64,000 nucleotides of DNA. It comes from Haliclystus octoradiatus (lineage: Eukaryota > Cnidaria > Staurozoa > Stauromedusae > Haliclystidae). The stretch lies in NCBI GenBank assembly GCA_916610825.1, contig OU744447.1:5773402-5837401 (forward strand). The letters run 5' to 3'. A model generated the notes under the pieces. The model worked only from the letters and a program-made list of their open reading frames with translations. It was not told the DNA's origin and made no database searches. Position numbers and translations under genes: made by a program. Position 1 is the stretch's first letter. Every line of letters starts with the position of its first letter. Shown here piece after piece: positions 44,462-61,600 of the stretch.

Positions 44462-46315
44462 TGCGAGGGGATCGCACCCCCTTATCCCACTGTTACATCC
44501 TCATTGTCGTTTTCTTCTAGTTTCACTAGCAATTTTTATTTGAAAAGTATTTTCAAATCCTAAGTAAAATTCCTTTTGACGAAAATATACCAATAAGATT
44601 AACCCGATATCGAAGATAATTTCGATTTTTCTACCCGATATCAAAATGATGTTGCCATATCAACGTGTCGGATAGCGATATCGGTATCTCCTTTTTCTAT
44701 TAAAATAATGACGTTCTGCACGTACATAAAAGATAGAAGCTTTATGCTATCATGATTCGATGATTTATTCTGATTATTTCTCATAATAAATTTATTTTTA
44801 AAGAAGTTAAACAACTATAAGAAATATGGACTAATAAAAAGAACCTTCGATGTTGAATCTAAATAACTTATTTTTGATAAATTTAAAAATCATAAAATGT
44901 ATAATTATAACATGAAATATTACTTTTATAAAAACAGACCATATTAAAAAAGCAGACCGCAAATACACTTTGGACACAGAATATCGAAAGGTTATATTTA
45001 GGTCCTTTCGAAAATTGAAAACAATGTTTTCTTGTCGAGTAATATAGAGTCATTTTGTTATTTTGAACATTAACTCTCACACGGTAAAAATCATATACTG
45101 CAGGTTAAATTTCAAATTTTCCTGTCTGCAAACTTAAAAGCTGATTAAATAATGCAGTATTGGATTGATTTGATTCTGCAGTTGCTAAAATGTGCCAAAA
45201 TATGCCCAAGAAATGGATGCTATCGTTTGCCAAAAAGCGTTTTCGATAAGCCTCTAATCATTCCAAAGTATTCAAGTTTTCCAGGAAACTATTGGAACTA
45301 TAATGGAATTTTTTTTGTAATAAATTGAATAATTAAAATAACATTACACAAAAAAGGAATTTGCAAAGATATGAGTTTTTAACATTTTTGAAAATATATT
45401 TTTATTGATTCCCCATATCGTACGGATGAGATATTTACAAAAATTTCGTTGCACAGCATATATTTCAGATTTTTGCCTTTTAGTTGAATACGAATACAAA
45501 TTAATTGTCATACAGCAAATTAAATTAAAGGATATTTAATATAAATTTACATGAGAATGATTAAGCAAGAAATATATCTTGCATTTTATAAAAAAGATGA
45601 ACATTATAAAGACAACATTTTGTCTATTTTATCTCCTCCCTCCAATCATCAAACAATAAATTATTTATAACAAATAAAAATGAATTCAACACTTACCAAA
45701 TATGACGCAGTTTCGACACTTTATCAACAAGAAAATCCAAAATAATTATATATCTAAAAGATCATAGCAAAACCAAATATATCTCAATATTTCCTCCAAC
45801 TGCTATATTGTGAAATCAAACGAATTATAGAAATATTATTTTTTGTTATGTAAAATGAATTTACAGCTGAGCAAAACTTGTCTAGCTAGTGCATTTGCAT
45901 CTGAAAAATTCTGTTTACTTGCAACGCCACTGTTCTAACTTTATTTGTCATCGAACTATACTTGTCAATCAATCAATCCTCTGTTGTCATATTTCGAACG
46001 TACTCAAGAAGTAATTTGATCTAAGGAGTGTATAAATGTCGTCATTGTTAAGGTTATTTGATAGGAGATAGATTAGCTAGGTTATAATATCTAATCGTCA
46101 AGTTCGAATATAACTTAGCTTCGAGTAACGTAAATGTAAAGTAAATGTGATTCTTTTATTAAAAATTGTGTGTCAGCTATTTTCTAGACTTTTTTATTGA
46201 ACTTTTCGGTATCATTTTCAGCATCCAAAACTCGTCCCCGCACCCATAGCAGGTGTCAACAGAACAGGACGTTGACAAATTATGAACTGTATAATCAATC
46301 TAGAGGAACAAAGCC
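44462..46315. other. Spacer, nothing recognised
   Basis: AT-rich sequence upstream of ETS gene B and of the putative plus-strand exon at 46316. The ETS B promoter is probably in or near its right part. No repeat or gene was identified. Confidence 0.35.
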
Positions 46316-46442
46316 ATGGAAAATAATACTGTTGCGATCGACACGACAAAATCAGTTATGGTACACTTTAACTGCGGTTTAGATGGAACACAATTACATC
46401 CTGCACTCCCGATTCGTGTATTTACATTAGATTTGAAAAATG
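46316..46442 (+). CDS. Possible first coding exon of an unidentified gene
   Basis: An ATG at 46316 opens a 42-codon frame (MENNTVAIDTTKSVMVHF, then GLDGTQLHPALPIRVFTLDLKN). It ends at AAATG/GTTAGT, a plausible donor; read without splicing, the frame stops at TAG two codons later. Codon use looks protein-like rather than repeat-like, and nothing similar occurs elsewhere in the window. The ATTTTCAG at about 46222 could be an upstream acceptor. I do not recognise the family and found no convincing downstream exon before 49000, so this is only a candidate. Confidence 0.35.
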
Positions 46443-49013
46443 GTTAGTAAATGTTCCATGATCCATGGAATAGCTATATTGGGTTTGAGTTCGTATTCGA
46501 GTTTGTATTCGTGAAAAACTATATAAACGTCTAAAACATGATGTATTATTATTCACTTTATTATACCGCGTCCGATATTGAATAAATTAAAAAACTGTTT
46601 TTCATCTCTACATTTTATTCATGACAGTTCATGACAATTCTGTCCAATAGCAGTTGAAATCATGTTTGTGACGTCATATTACGTCATAATCGATATCAAA
46701 TTTCTCATGGCAGCACGTTTTTCACTCACTATGACAATTTCGTGAAGTTCCGCATTTGAAAGAATCTTTTCATCATAATTAATATTTTCATTCATTAATT
46801 TTTATTGCTTAACTTTCGTAAGCATATGATATGTGTACCATATTGTTCCATTGTTTCATCTGTGATAAAGCTATTTGAGTTTCGAATGTTTCAAGTATAA
46901 AAACATTGAAGTTACATGATAATAATAGTCCTATTTATAATCGTGTACAGTATATAAATAATGTAAATTTATGCTTTTATTTAATTGGTCGATGATAGTT
47001 GGCTAATTGATAAATGATGGAGTGAAATGATTTAAATAGATGATGTGATAATTCATGATTAGAAATTTGATATTTTAATCGTCTAGTTTAAGTGATCAAT
47101 TTGTGTCAATAAAACAATTCTATTTTTATTCTGCGGACATGCCTGCAGATACATGATACGATAATTTATAGATAAATTTACTCACTGCCAGAATTGTGCA
47201 GACTGTATTCACGTCTTTTCTTCTGTGCACCCACACACGAATTAGAATTACCCGTTCTATCAGAGGCTCTATGCGTTCTATTTAGCCTTGGTTATAACAA
47301 TGGCACGCCCGATGTCCTATTTATGTCACGACTTTTAGCAGGAAATCGCATTCACGACCGTAGCTACATGCTTTTAAGCTCTGACCGTTTCTTGCCAGTT
47401 TTGCCCTACAAAATGGGCATTTTGCACAAAAAAGGCATGGCATTTGCATATTTGGGAGCTTCAGTACTGTAACAGCTTCAAAGTTGCACCATTCTGCAAT
47501 TTTTCGTCTCAACATTGTTCGAAACATGAGTCAAAGATTTGTATTGGGGGGTTTCTCACACACCCCAGGGTTTACAGCCGTGATCGACTTTGCTTGTTTT
47601 TCATAGGGTGAAACCAGAGGGTGAAACATCGTCGTATGAGATATGTTGTATGTTGTAGATAGATTATGTAGGCAACATGAGCAGAAACCCATCAGAAACA
47701 TGAATATACAATGATCGTTGTGATATAAAATAATCCCATTAAAGTGCCGCTAATTCCCTGTCGTCTGAGGACATGACCAACAATATTGGACTATGCGTAC
47801 ACTGTATTACCTGGCGATGGGTATTGAGAATACCATGAGAATACAGACGGCAACAAAAGGTGGATAATGGTCTATCAATGATTCTTCTCTGTAATTGAAA
47901 ATAAATTAGTTACATAAGCGCCGAAAAAACCATGCAATATTATGTAACTCATTAATTGAAACTTTGAAAGTACGACTTTAGTTGCCGCAACTCCAGTAAC
48001 ATATATGCCGCTATAGTAACACCAAGATGATCAACCAGTATAATCAACGCAAAACGTGATATTTCTGATTGGCATAATACATGATACAGAGTTGTTTTGC
48101 CCAATGTTAAGCTCTCGCTACATGCTCTAACATATAAATCGTTGATCATGAGAAGTGTCCGGCTGTCCGAATGAATCAAACTTATTTGCACGTGCTAAAT
48201 ATGACGTTTTCGTTTCGAAAGTCAGAAATTGTTACGATTGAGAGTAAAACTTTTCGGTAATGCTTTACCGCAGCACATCGTATCCACTCATCACGGCATT
48301 TTCGATGTAGGATTATGTTCAGGTGACCGGATTTCAGATTTGATGCTGCAGTACTGAGACTGGGATATGTAGTGTATAAGATTTTAGCCTCTTATCATTA
48401 AGCCTCTCAATCATGTATTCCAATATTTAATCATCAACTTCACTTATATAACAATATCAAATAACAGTCATCTGCCTACCGTCATTAGAACAAGACATAA
48501 ATAACGATTCATCGCCGTCTCGTCTATGTGTATTTGGCACTACGCCAACATCGATAGAATCTCTTCGAGAAAAAATGAAATTCAACAAAATCCTAAAATA
48601 TGAGGATGGTCAAATGACATTTTATTTCATCAACATTTCATAGGATTTTTTTGAGTTATGAATGTTGGCGAAATAAAAAGTCGTTGGCCGGGGCTTTACT
48701 ACGCAACCTGCCAGAATGGGAGAAAACAATGACCTCAAGTTGAATGCAGCAGAGACGCAGTGAAAATTATATTTCTTCAAGTCAAACGCATGCTATTTAC
48801 ATAAGTGAATGAGTGTCACTAGTTATAATTATGTTGGCAATGAAAGTCCCTTAACAAGAAAATATTTGTTACCTTATACAGGCTATGCATTTTGTGATTC
48901 TAACATTTCAATTAAAATGGGTGTATGTATTATACATATATGCATTCAAATAATTATTTAAAGACCTCGTCGATTGATATGTGTTATTTAGCGATGTATA
49001 ACAGTGTTTAAAA
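46443..49013. other. Spacer with one dispersed repeat
   Basis: Positions about 47390-47580 share GGAGCTTCAGTACTGTAA and following sequence with 24710-24860, and in reverse with about 59100-59260. The remainder is unrecognised. Confidence 0.4.
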
Positions 49014-53116
<4,103 letters not shown>

Positions 53117-54271
53117 CTTGAAATCGTAAACATGTAAAGGCCCTACTATACTAATTGCTAATTACAATATGACTTGTTTTAAAAAACGCGATACACGATT
53201 ATAATGTTTGCTTAGAAACACTTCTGTTAGATTTATTATACATCAATCGTCACTAAGGTTACATTTTCAATTGTTTGACGGGTGGCAATTGCATTTTAAC
53301 AATACTATATACAGCTGTATGCTTCTAGTACATAGTTACCGTTTTTATAGACAGAAGAATGGTTACGTTACCAATGACAACGTAATAATTCTGCATTGAT
53401 AATGGCGGACATAAGTTTGATTTATAAATGATCTTTCAGGTTTGAGTATTAAAAAGGACTCTTTGCAAGTTTATTAATTAATCATCTATTATATAACAGA
53501 ACATTTATTATCATAAAATCAATGAATATATACATCCAGTTATAAACTGGTTATAAATCCTAAATAGGCCATCCTTCGGAAGTACTGAGAATCTCTAAAT
53601 TTAACCCGTAACTATGGTGACATGTCAAAAATAAAGGTCTATATAATTTGAAGCAGGCTGACAGCTTTTTCACATCGGCCATATTGGTGACCCCTAGATT
53701 TATTGTTATGCCACATCAACATAGGCACGTCTTATTTACGGAAAACGGAAAGAAAGTTACGGAAAAATATAAAACGAGGTCCATTGTATTCTGCTTCGAA
53801 AATAACACAGTCTGCATAACGGCAACGATATATTTTATAAAAAATGATTTGACTTTTAAATTATAACCTATTCATCATAGCTTGCAATAACTTTGATGTT
53901 ATTTAAAAATAAGTGAAACATTTATTTATAATACAAAACCATTTATTTCAATTAATTCAAGATATGAAATTTCTTCAACATGAAAATATTATAATCAAAC
54001 TATTATTCATAAATCATTACTAAATTATTATTATTCATAAATTAATACAATTAAGGAATGTATAGCAACCAAACATTTTAAAATAAATTTTACAAATTAC
54101 ATAGACAGTTTGTAAGAATGTAAATTTAAGGATTATTTCCAGATCAATTATTAAACATGAAACTACATGGATCGATCTATAATTTGTTAGGATTTGTGGC
54201 ATTTGCTTCAGAATGAGATGAGAACGAGTTGTTTTCCTACATTTTTTGTATGAGTATATACAGTAGATAAA
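53117..54271. other. Spacer between TRAF and the SLC5 gene
   Basis: It carries a fragment of the TTTTTCACATCGGCC MITE (about 53661-53716). The two minus-strand genes face the same way, so the TRAF promoter and the SLC5 3' UTR lie here. An AATAAA on the minus strand is near 53930. Confidence 0.4.
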
Positions 54272-57200
54272 TTAAACTTTAATGGTTGTATTGTATGCTG
54301 AAGAGGGGATATATACCGTGGGTTTAGTGGGGCCTCCATCAGGTACAGAGAAATATATATACATTACAAGTGCAACTATTAATATAATAATTAAATTTAA
54401 ACGTAAAAATTGTTTAGCTCTACGATTTTGTTTCAAAGAAATGACTTCGCGAAGATGTTGTCTTTGTTCTTCTGCTGTTTGTTTTTCATCATCAACGTCA
54501 TCACTAATACCACATGCAAGATCTAAAATACGTTTCCATCTTGGTATTTCAGTGATTGTTAATACCTCACGTTCATCGTCTGTCAAAGAGAGGGATATTC
54601 TGATTGGCGAGTGGATTGATTCATTGTAAATGTTCACACATGCATCAACAATTGGTTTATTGTAGCCAGAGGCTAGCCTCGTACACCACAGCCATCTATC
54701 AACACGCAACTTTTGGGGCTAGAAAATTGCCATTTTCGTTCTAGTGAAAACGAGGGTTTGCCTTTGAACAAAAAGATTTTCGAATTCATGACATTATTTT
54801 CGCGCGCTTTGTTCAAATTTCGCGAGCCTGGGTTTGACTAGCCACGGAATAAAAATGCGTTCATGAAATCACGTGATTGGCATCTGTCCAATTGGAGCTG
54901 AGAGCAGCACATGAAAGAGTGTCCCAACTCTTGTAAATAGATGGCTCTGCTGTACACACCGTATATGACGTCAGAATAGATGCATAATTTAAAATAAATT
55001 AGTTGCCTTTGTACTGTTTTGTTGTTACTTTTTTTTTAGAAGAAACGATGATTTGAAAATACAGAAAGCTACTAAGTAATTTTATGAAATCGAGCAGTTT
55101 GAAATCTGGCCTCAGCCTCAGATACTGGCCTATTCTTTTTACATCTTCGATACACAAGGAAGGAACATTTTGACTAAATTTTAATAATTGAAGGCATACA
55201 ATTGACCGGCGACCATTGCGCTCGGACTTCGAATATGGAATGGCTACATATCTATATTAATATCTATACTTGGTGGCAAAATAATGCGTACCTGGTTTCT
55301 ACACCGCTCTATATATGTGCCGGTATTACATTCACATTCAGAATGCCCTCCGATCGACTACACGGATAACTAATTTGCAGCCGCTGATCTAGATGCTATT
55401 CTAAAGATTGTATGCACAATATCATACAAATCGAAGTAGTTCAGAAATAATAATAATAGTCCAGTCAATCTAAAATTTGACCAAGGACAAATTGCAACAC
55501 AAGCTTTTTTTATGGAATATAGGGTAGAATTTTATGCTGAACAACATATCAAAAATCGAGAAAAATCAAAGTGGCGTTTTAGAAAGGGTTAATAATTTGT
55601 GACTTTAAATGCAAATAAAGTAATGTTCCGCCACCTCGATTTTTCTCGATTTTTCTCGATTTTCAGTATGTTGTTAAGCGTTAAATTCTGTTCTAGAATC
55701 TGGTTCTAGAATCAATTTGTCCTGGGTTCCGTGTTTTTTCGATCTAGATTGACTGGACTATAAGGCGTTTAGAGCGTCTTAACACGATCCAATTATTAAA
55801 TGCGTTCCGACGTCTTCCGAAATCGATATTTGATTGGTTGGACCAACATGCAGAATAACGGCGTTTGAGCGAAAATGAAATCCGGAAGTATACAAGACAG
55901 GGGTGTCCTGTTTTTTTCTTCCAGAGAAAGACCTTGGAAATGATACCGCAACTAAAATTAATTAATTTGAAAAATGATCCCCAACATTTGAATACATCTT
56001 ACAAACCTAGACATTTAATTTTTCAAACTTCTTAGAAATAATCATCAAACTCTTGTTCAATTTAGAATTTGATACTCCCAAACAATTTCAGAATCTCAAA
56101 TAGGATTCAAAGTGGCACATCCCTCCCTGTATAGCGATCGTATATTGGAGTTATCAACCAGGACATGAAATATTCAATTTTCTTTTCTCCCGGGGGGGGG
56201 GTTAACTCCACTAAGACGGCTATACGGGGACGTGCCACTTTTTTGGGGTCCATATTTCAGCTGAGAAAAATTTTTATGAGATATGAGATATGGATATGAG
56301 ATTTCAAATTTTGGAGCTTTTATCTTATTTTTGACTTTTTCAAGAATTTTTGAAAAAATTTGCATCATTTTTGTGTATTTAGTTAAAATCAATCAACCTG
56401 CTAGCACTTTTTGGGTAGCATCAACAGGATTTTTGGAACATTTTGGGTACTTTACCTTTTTCCAAAGTGGCACCTCCCCGTCCCTAAAGAGCTGGAGTTA
56501 CCCCCCCGGGTCTTTTCTGTATGCATTCTTACCTGGAGTGGCTGCCTCTTGATGTTTAGTTTCCAGTTCCATTGATTCATGCTGATGACTAAAACGTGAT
56601 TCCGTACGCACGCGTTGTTCGATAGCGTCATTTTCTTTTGCTTCATTTTCTTCTTCCATTTCATCGCTACGAATCGTCGTGTTATGACGCGTCCAGAATG
56701 TCGTGCGAATAAGCTGGTAGAAAATCAGTAATGAAGCAGTTTATATATCACTTACTAGGAAATGTTATATTACATGATCAGCATTACAGCATTGCAGGGT
56801 TCTATGTGAAGAATGGATCGATTAATTTCTAGTTTATGAGTGTTAATCATTGTGGAATATTTCAGTGACCGTTATCGACAGGTGGTTGCTGTATAAAGGG
56901 ATCGTCAGAAACATCTTCACCCGTAGAATAAACCTACAGCAAATGCAAATATATATTCTCAATGTCAATAAATAAATAGAGTCAATGACTACACATTTTT
57001 TCTGTTACTCAATGTTTCACTGTCTGAAGATCGCATCAATCGACTGTGGTTCAAATCCTCAGAAGGTCAACTTAGCCTTGACTTTATCTGAATCATCAAA
57101 TGAGTATCATCTTCTGATGGCAGGAATGGTCCAGAGGGAATTACATTGTGAGTAGCTGCAGCGCATCGTTGCGCATTGACAATCGAGACCTATCTGCCAT

Positions 57201-58632
57201 GAAATCTGTTGAAATTGATCTGCAGTGTCGCGGCAGCGAAAAAAGCCACTCATCTAGAAATAGAGGAGAGGTATGGGTGCCTTCGGTAGGGCGACAGTCG
57301 ACACCGTCTACATTACTATTTTTAGCACTGTAGAGCACTTGCAAAGGATGAGTTGTGTGGGATGGTTAAATTGGCCCAGCAACGAGTGCTCTACAGAGCT
57401 CAAAACTGTGGAGCAAATGTTGAGAAAATGTTGCGTTCATGTAGCCGGGACTGTAGTGTAACGAGAACTTCCAAAAACGAGCAAGATTTCAAAATTGTAC
57501 ATAGTTTTTAAACAATTTGATATAGAAATAGTTTTCAATAAGTTAAGTTAAATATGTAAGAATTTATATCTAAAATTATATTTTAATTGTATGTAATTTA
57601 GTTAATCAGCGCTGTGAAAAAGCCTGAAAGGCTTCTGAGGTTTTTTACTGAAATAAATGACGACTTTAAGCATTATGGGATCGTTGATTTGAGTTTTAGA
57701 TGGTAGTTTTAAAGCGAATGTAGTTTTATAGTAAGATATTTGTTTAATAATGTTTTTTAATTAGTGTTAAAAAAATAAAAAATAAAAATGATGATAATGA
57801 TGATACAGTCGAACTCGGTTAATATCCCATCTTGCTTAATATCCCCACATAAAACTGATTTCTATTTTCTAATCTCCATACAAACTCTCATAATCCTACA
57901 TCGCTTAATATCCCACCTCGCTTAACGTTCCGCTTTTCATCTGCACCAGAGGGGGGATATTAAGCAAATTCGACTGTAATAAATGAAAAGTTTTGAAAGA
58001 ATTAAACCAAAAAACTTACTTTCTCGTCATCAACTGGATCTGTTAACAAACTCACAACGATGCAAACAATTCCAGTTAATATGAATAATAGAAGAGCAAA
58101 ATACATGTAATGGAAATTCTTGACAATGTCAGGTCTTGTATCTTCTTCATTGCAAAGAGGTCCTTGATACACAAAATCAAGTATCATTCGGATTGCACCA
58201 GCTACAAAGCCAGCTAACATACCAAAGAAAACACCCTTGAAAGCAAAATAATTCAATTAGTCGCAATTAACATTTTAGTTTTAGACTCCGAATCCGAAAA
58301 AAGTCATTACAGAAGTGTCTGACTCCGAGTCCGGCTTCGCAAATTTAAGAAAAATAGACTCCGACTCCGGCTCCAAAATATTTTAGAAAAACCCTTGTAA
58401 AAAGTCCGAAAACGGATTATTAGGCCTATTGTGCGGCATTGGTGTAGTGGCTAGGGTGTTGGACCACGGCCCGCAGGGTCTCGGGTTCAATCCCTATCCG
58501 AAGCAATATAGGTTGGCGTCAGGAAGGGCATCCGGCTATTAACGCACACAAGCTTCAAAATACTAACAAATTAACCAACCACCCCGGTGAAAAAAAGCTG
58601 TAAGCTTACCAGGTTCGTGGAAAAATGATAAA

Positions 58633-58673
<41 letters not shown>

Positions 58674-61600
58674 AATTATCAACCCAATATTAAGTAAACA
58701 TAGACAAGTGGCATCAATTGATCATATAGCCAATCAAGCCTCTATGTAGGAATATCCAAACAATTTTCAACTTTGCAATGCTTATTAAGAAATTGCTTGG
58801 ACTTTGGCTTTGACTCTTGTTCCTGATTGGAAAAAGTTCACTCCAGTCCTGCTCTTATATTATATATTGATTTCCAAAAGGTGTTTCACTCAGTTTCTCA
58901 TAAAAAACCTTTATCTAAATTGTATTCATATGGAATCCGATATGAACTTCTAGCATGGGTTGAAGCTTTCATAAAAGAGCGTATAAAAGCTAGATCTGTT
59001 GGTTCAAAATTATCACTGAGTTACATGTAACCCGTGGTGTACCCAAAGATCTGTCCTTGGACCGCTGTTATTCATTGTTTGTGTAACTGACTTATCAAAT
59101 ACAAACATTCCCCTCCCAATACAAATTTGACTCAATATTTCGGGCAATTTTGAGACAAAAATTGCAAAATCGTACAATTTTCAAGGTAGGTATGCATATT
59201 ATGAATATGCAAATGCCATATCTTTTTCAGGAAAAATTGAAAAATACCCCCTCGATCAGAAGCTTATAGTTACGGCAGTGCCTGTCTGATCCATGTATGG
59301 TCCATGTCAGAACCATAAAATTCCAAATTGACTTATTCAAATGGTTGTTAACCACAGGTGGTCACTAATTGAGGATTTCTGGGTGTACCTACCTTTTCAT
59401 TGCTTCTTTTCCAGAATATAGCAATTAAATAAACAGATGCAATTGGCGGTGCAAGATAAGCACTAATGGCTTGAATATAAATGAATAGCTGACCACCTTG
59501 AAGTTCCTTGATGATTGGAACCCAAAGAATTCCAATTGCACACATAACAAGAATAAATACCCTGCAAATAAACAAATAGTCGCGTTTCATTATTTTTGGA
59601 GCACAAAAACTAATTATGAAGTGTTCACGATAGCAAGAGCACTATTGGTTGGCGTCATAAATGGCATCTGGCCACTAAAACTCCCACACGCTTAAAAAAA
59701 CTAACCAACCACTTTGATGAAAAAAAGCTAATACCGGTAGCTTACCCAGCTGTGGTAAAATGTTAAAATAAAATAAAATATATAAAAAGCATTGTTTTAA
59801 AATTATTTTGACCTGTAGCCTACTTATGTGTGTGACTCAATACAGTGAAACCTGTATATAACGGCCAGCTACGAAAGGCAGATAAACTGACCACTATAGA
59901 CAGGTGGCCTTTATATACAGGTTTGATTCAATAGAAAATACTATTTTAGACAGTGCAAGAGTGACCACTATAGACAGGTGGCCGCTGTATAGAGGTGACC
60001 GTTATAACAGGTTTTACTGTATAACATTTATTTAGATACAAAATTAACTAAATAATCATGACTGTATTTAGTTACCAGTCTGTTGAACATACCTGCCAAC
60101 TATCATCAGTTCTCTGGTACTCGCATGTTTGCGAAATGATTTCCAAATATCCAACGTGAATAATGTAGATGCACTGTTGAAGATTGAGGTGAGATCACTC
60201 ATTAATGCTGCCATGGTAACAGCAAGCATCAGACCACGCAAACCTATGAAAACAAATTTTGACAAACATATAGTTGGAATTTGAGAAATAATAATAACAT
60301 TAATAAAAATAATAGAAAAAATAGAATAAAAATCTGATATCTGAGAATAATAATAAAAATCACACAATTAAAAATACTTTTTTTGATTTTATTCTAGCAA
60401 GTTTCCACATGTCAGTAGTAATGGATGTCAAAAAATTTGATCAATTTTACACTAGACCTATTGCTCTTATCGAAGTTTTGGAAATTTTTCGAAGATATTA
60501 GCATTCCTTTTGTTAATACCCAATTATTCAGGAGGGTAACAGTTGTTTTGATATGGTTGCTTATTAGTATTTCATCAGGGGGTTGCACCGGAAGGGGCTA
60601 TTTGAGCACCCTTTCAGGGCTACCGGTACTCATTTGACAAACAGGGACTTTTTTGCTAATTTTAATACGTTCTTTAATTATTTTCTATAAATAGCCCTTC
60701 TTCGGGGAAGGTGGCACCCTTTGTCAGAAAGATCTGGCTACCACCCCCTGCAAACACAGTCCAGGAGTTCATGAACAGTTCATGAACAGTTCATGAACGT
60801 TAAATGGCCCAAATTTACATGAACTATCCATGAACTGTATGTGAAGGTTCATGAACTGTTCATGAACTCCTGAACTGTTTTTTGCAGGGGCACTCCTAGA
60901 TGTCATGACCTATGAATATTCTCTATCCAATGTCAACGGACAAACTTCCATTGGATTAGAATGCAGAATCATCATCAGATCAAAGTAAGGTTATAATGTT
61001 AGTTGATGTTCTTTCTACTTATTCTATTTATCCACCTGGGGCTCTTTTGATGTAAATTATTCTTGGTTAGTGTCAATTAATGCTGCAAATTTTCAATTTT
61101 CGGGAGAGGTCAACTACGCAGCCTCCAGATGCTGCTATGGTGTATTCTAGATTATTATTCTTGGTTAGTGTCAATGAATGCTGCAGATTTTCAATTTTTG
61201 GAAGAGTCAACCACGTAACTACGTTAAACACAGTATATGAGTACTAAAAGTTTTCCCAAAGTATTCAGAGGACATACCAATTAACTCTTTTTTGCAAAGG
61301 AAGTAATTAATTACTTACCTGAAGGCATTATTTCCAGAACTAATTTTGGATATGCAATGTTAGAACATCCAGCACGGCTTTGGCATACTTCCATGCACCT
61401 TTCAGGAGAAGCACATCCAACTTCATCTAAAAGAAATGTAAAACATTAGTAAGCCATTACGAAACATTAAGTTCATGAACAGTTCATTAAGCTCATGAAC
61501 AAGTCATTAAGTTCACGAACAGTTTATTAAGTTTATGAACCGTTCATTAAAATCATGAATAGTTCATTAAGTTCATGAATAATTCATTAAGTTCATGAAC

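Noticed and set aside
54673..54709. Upstream extension of the last SLC5 exon
   Set aside because: That sequence is the hAT MITE and its target duplication. The phase fits only the acceptor at 54673.
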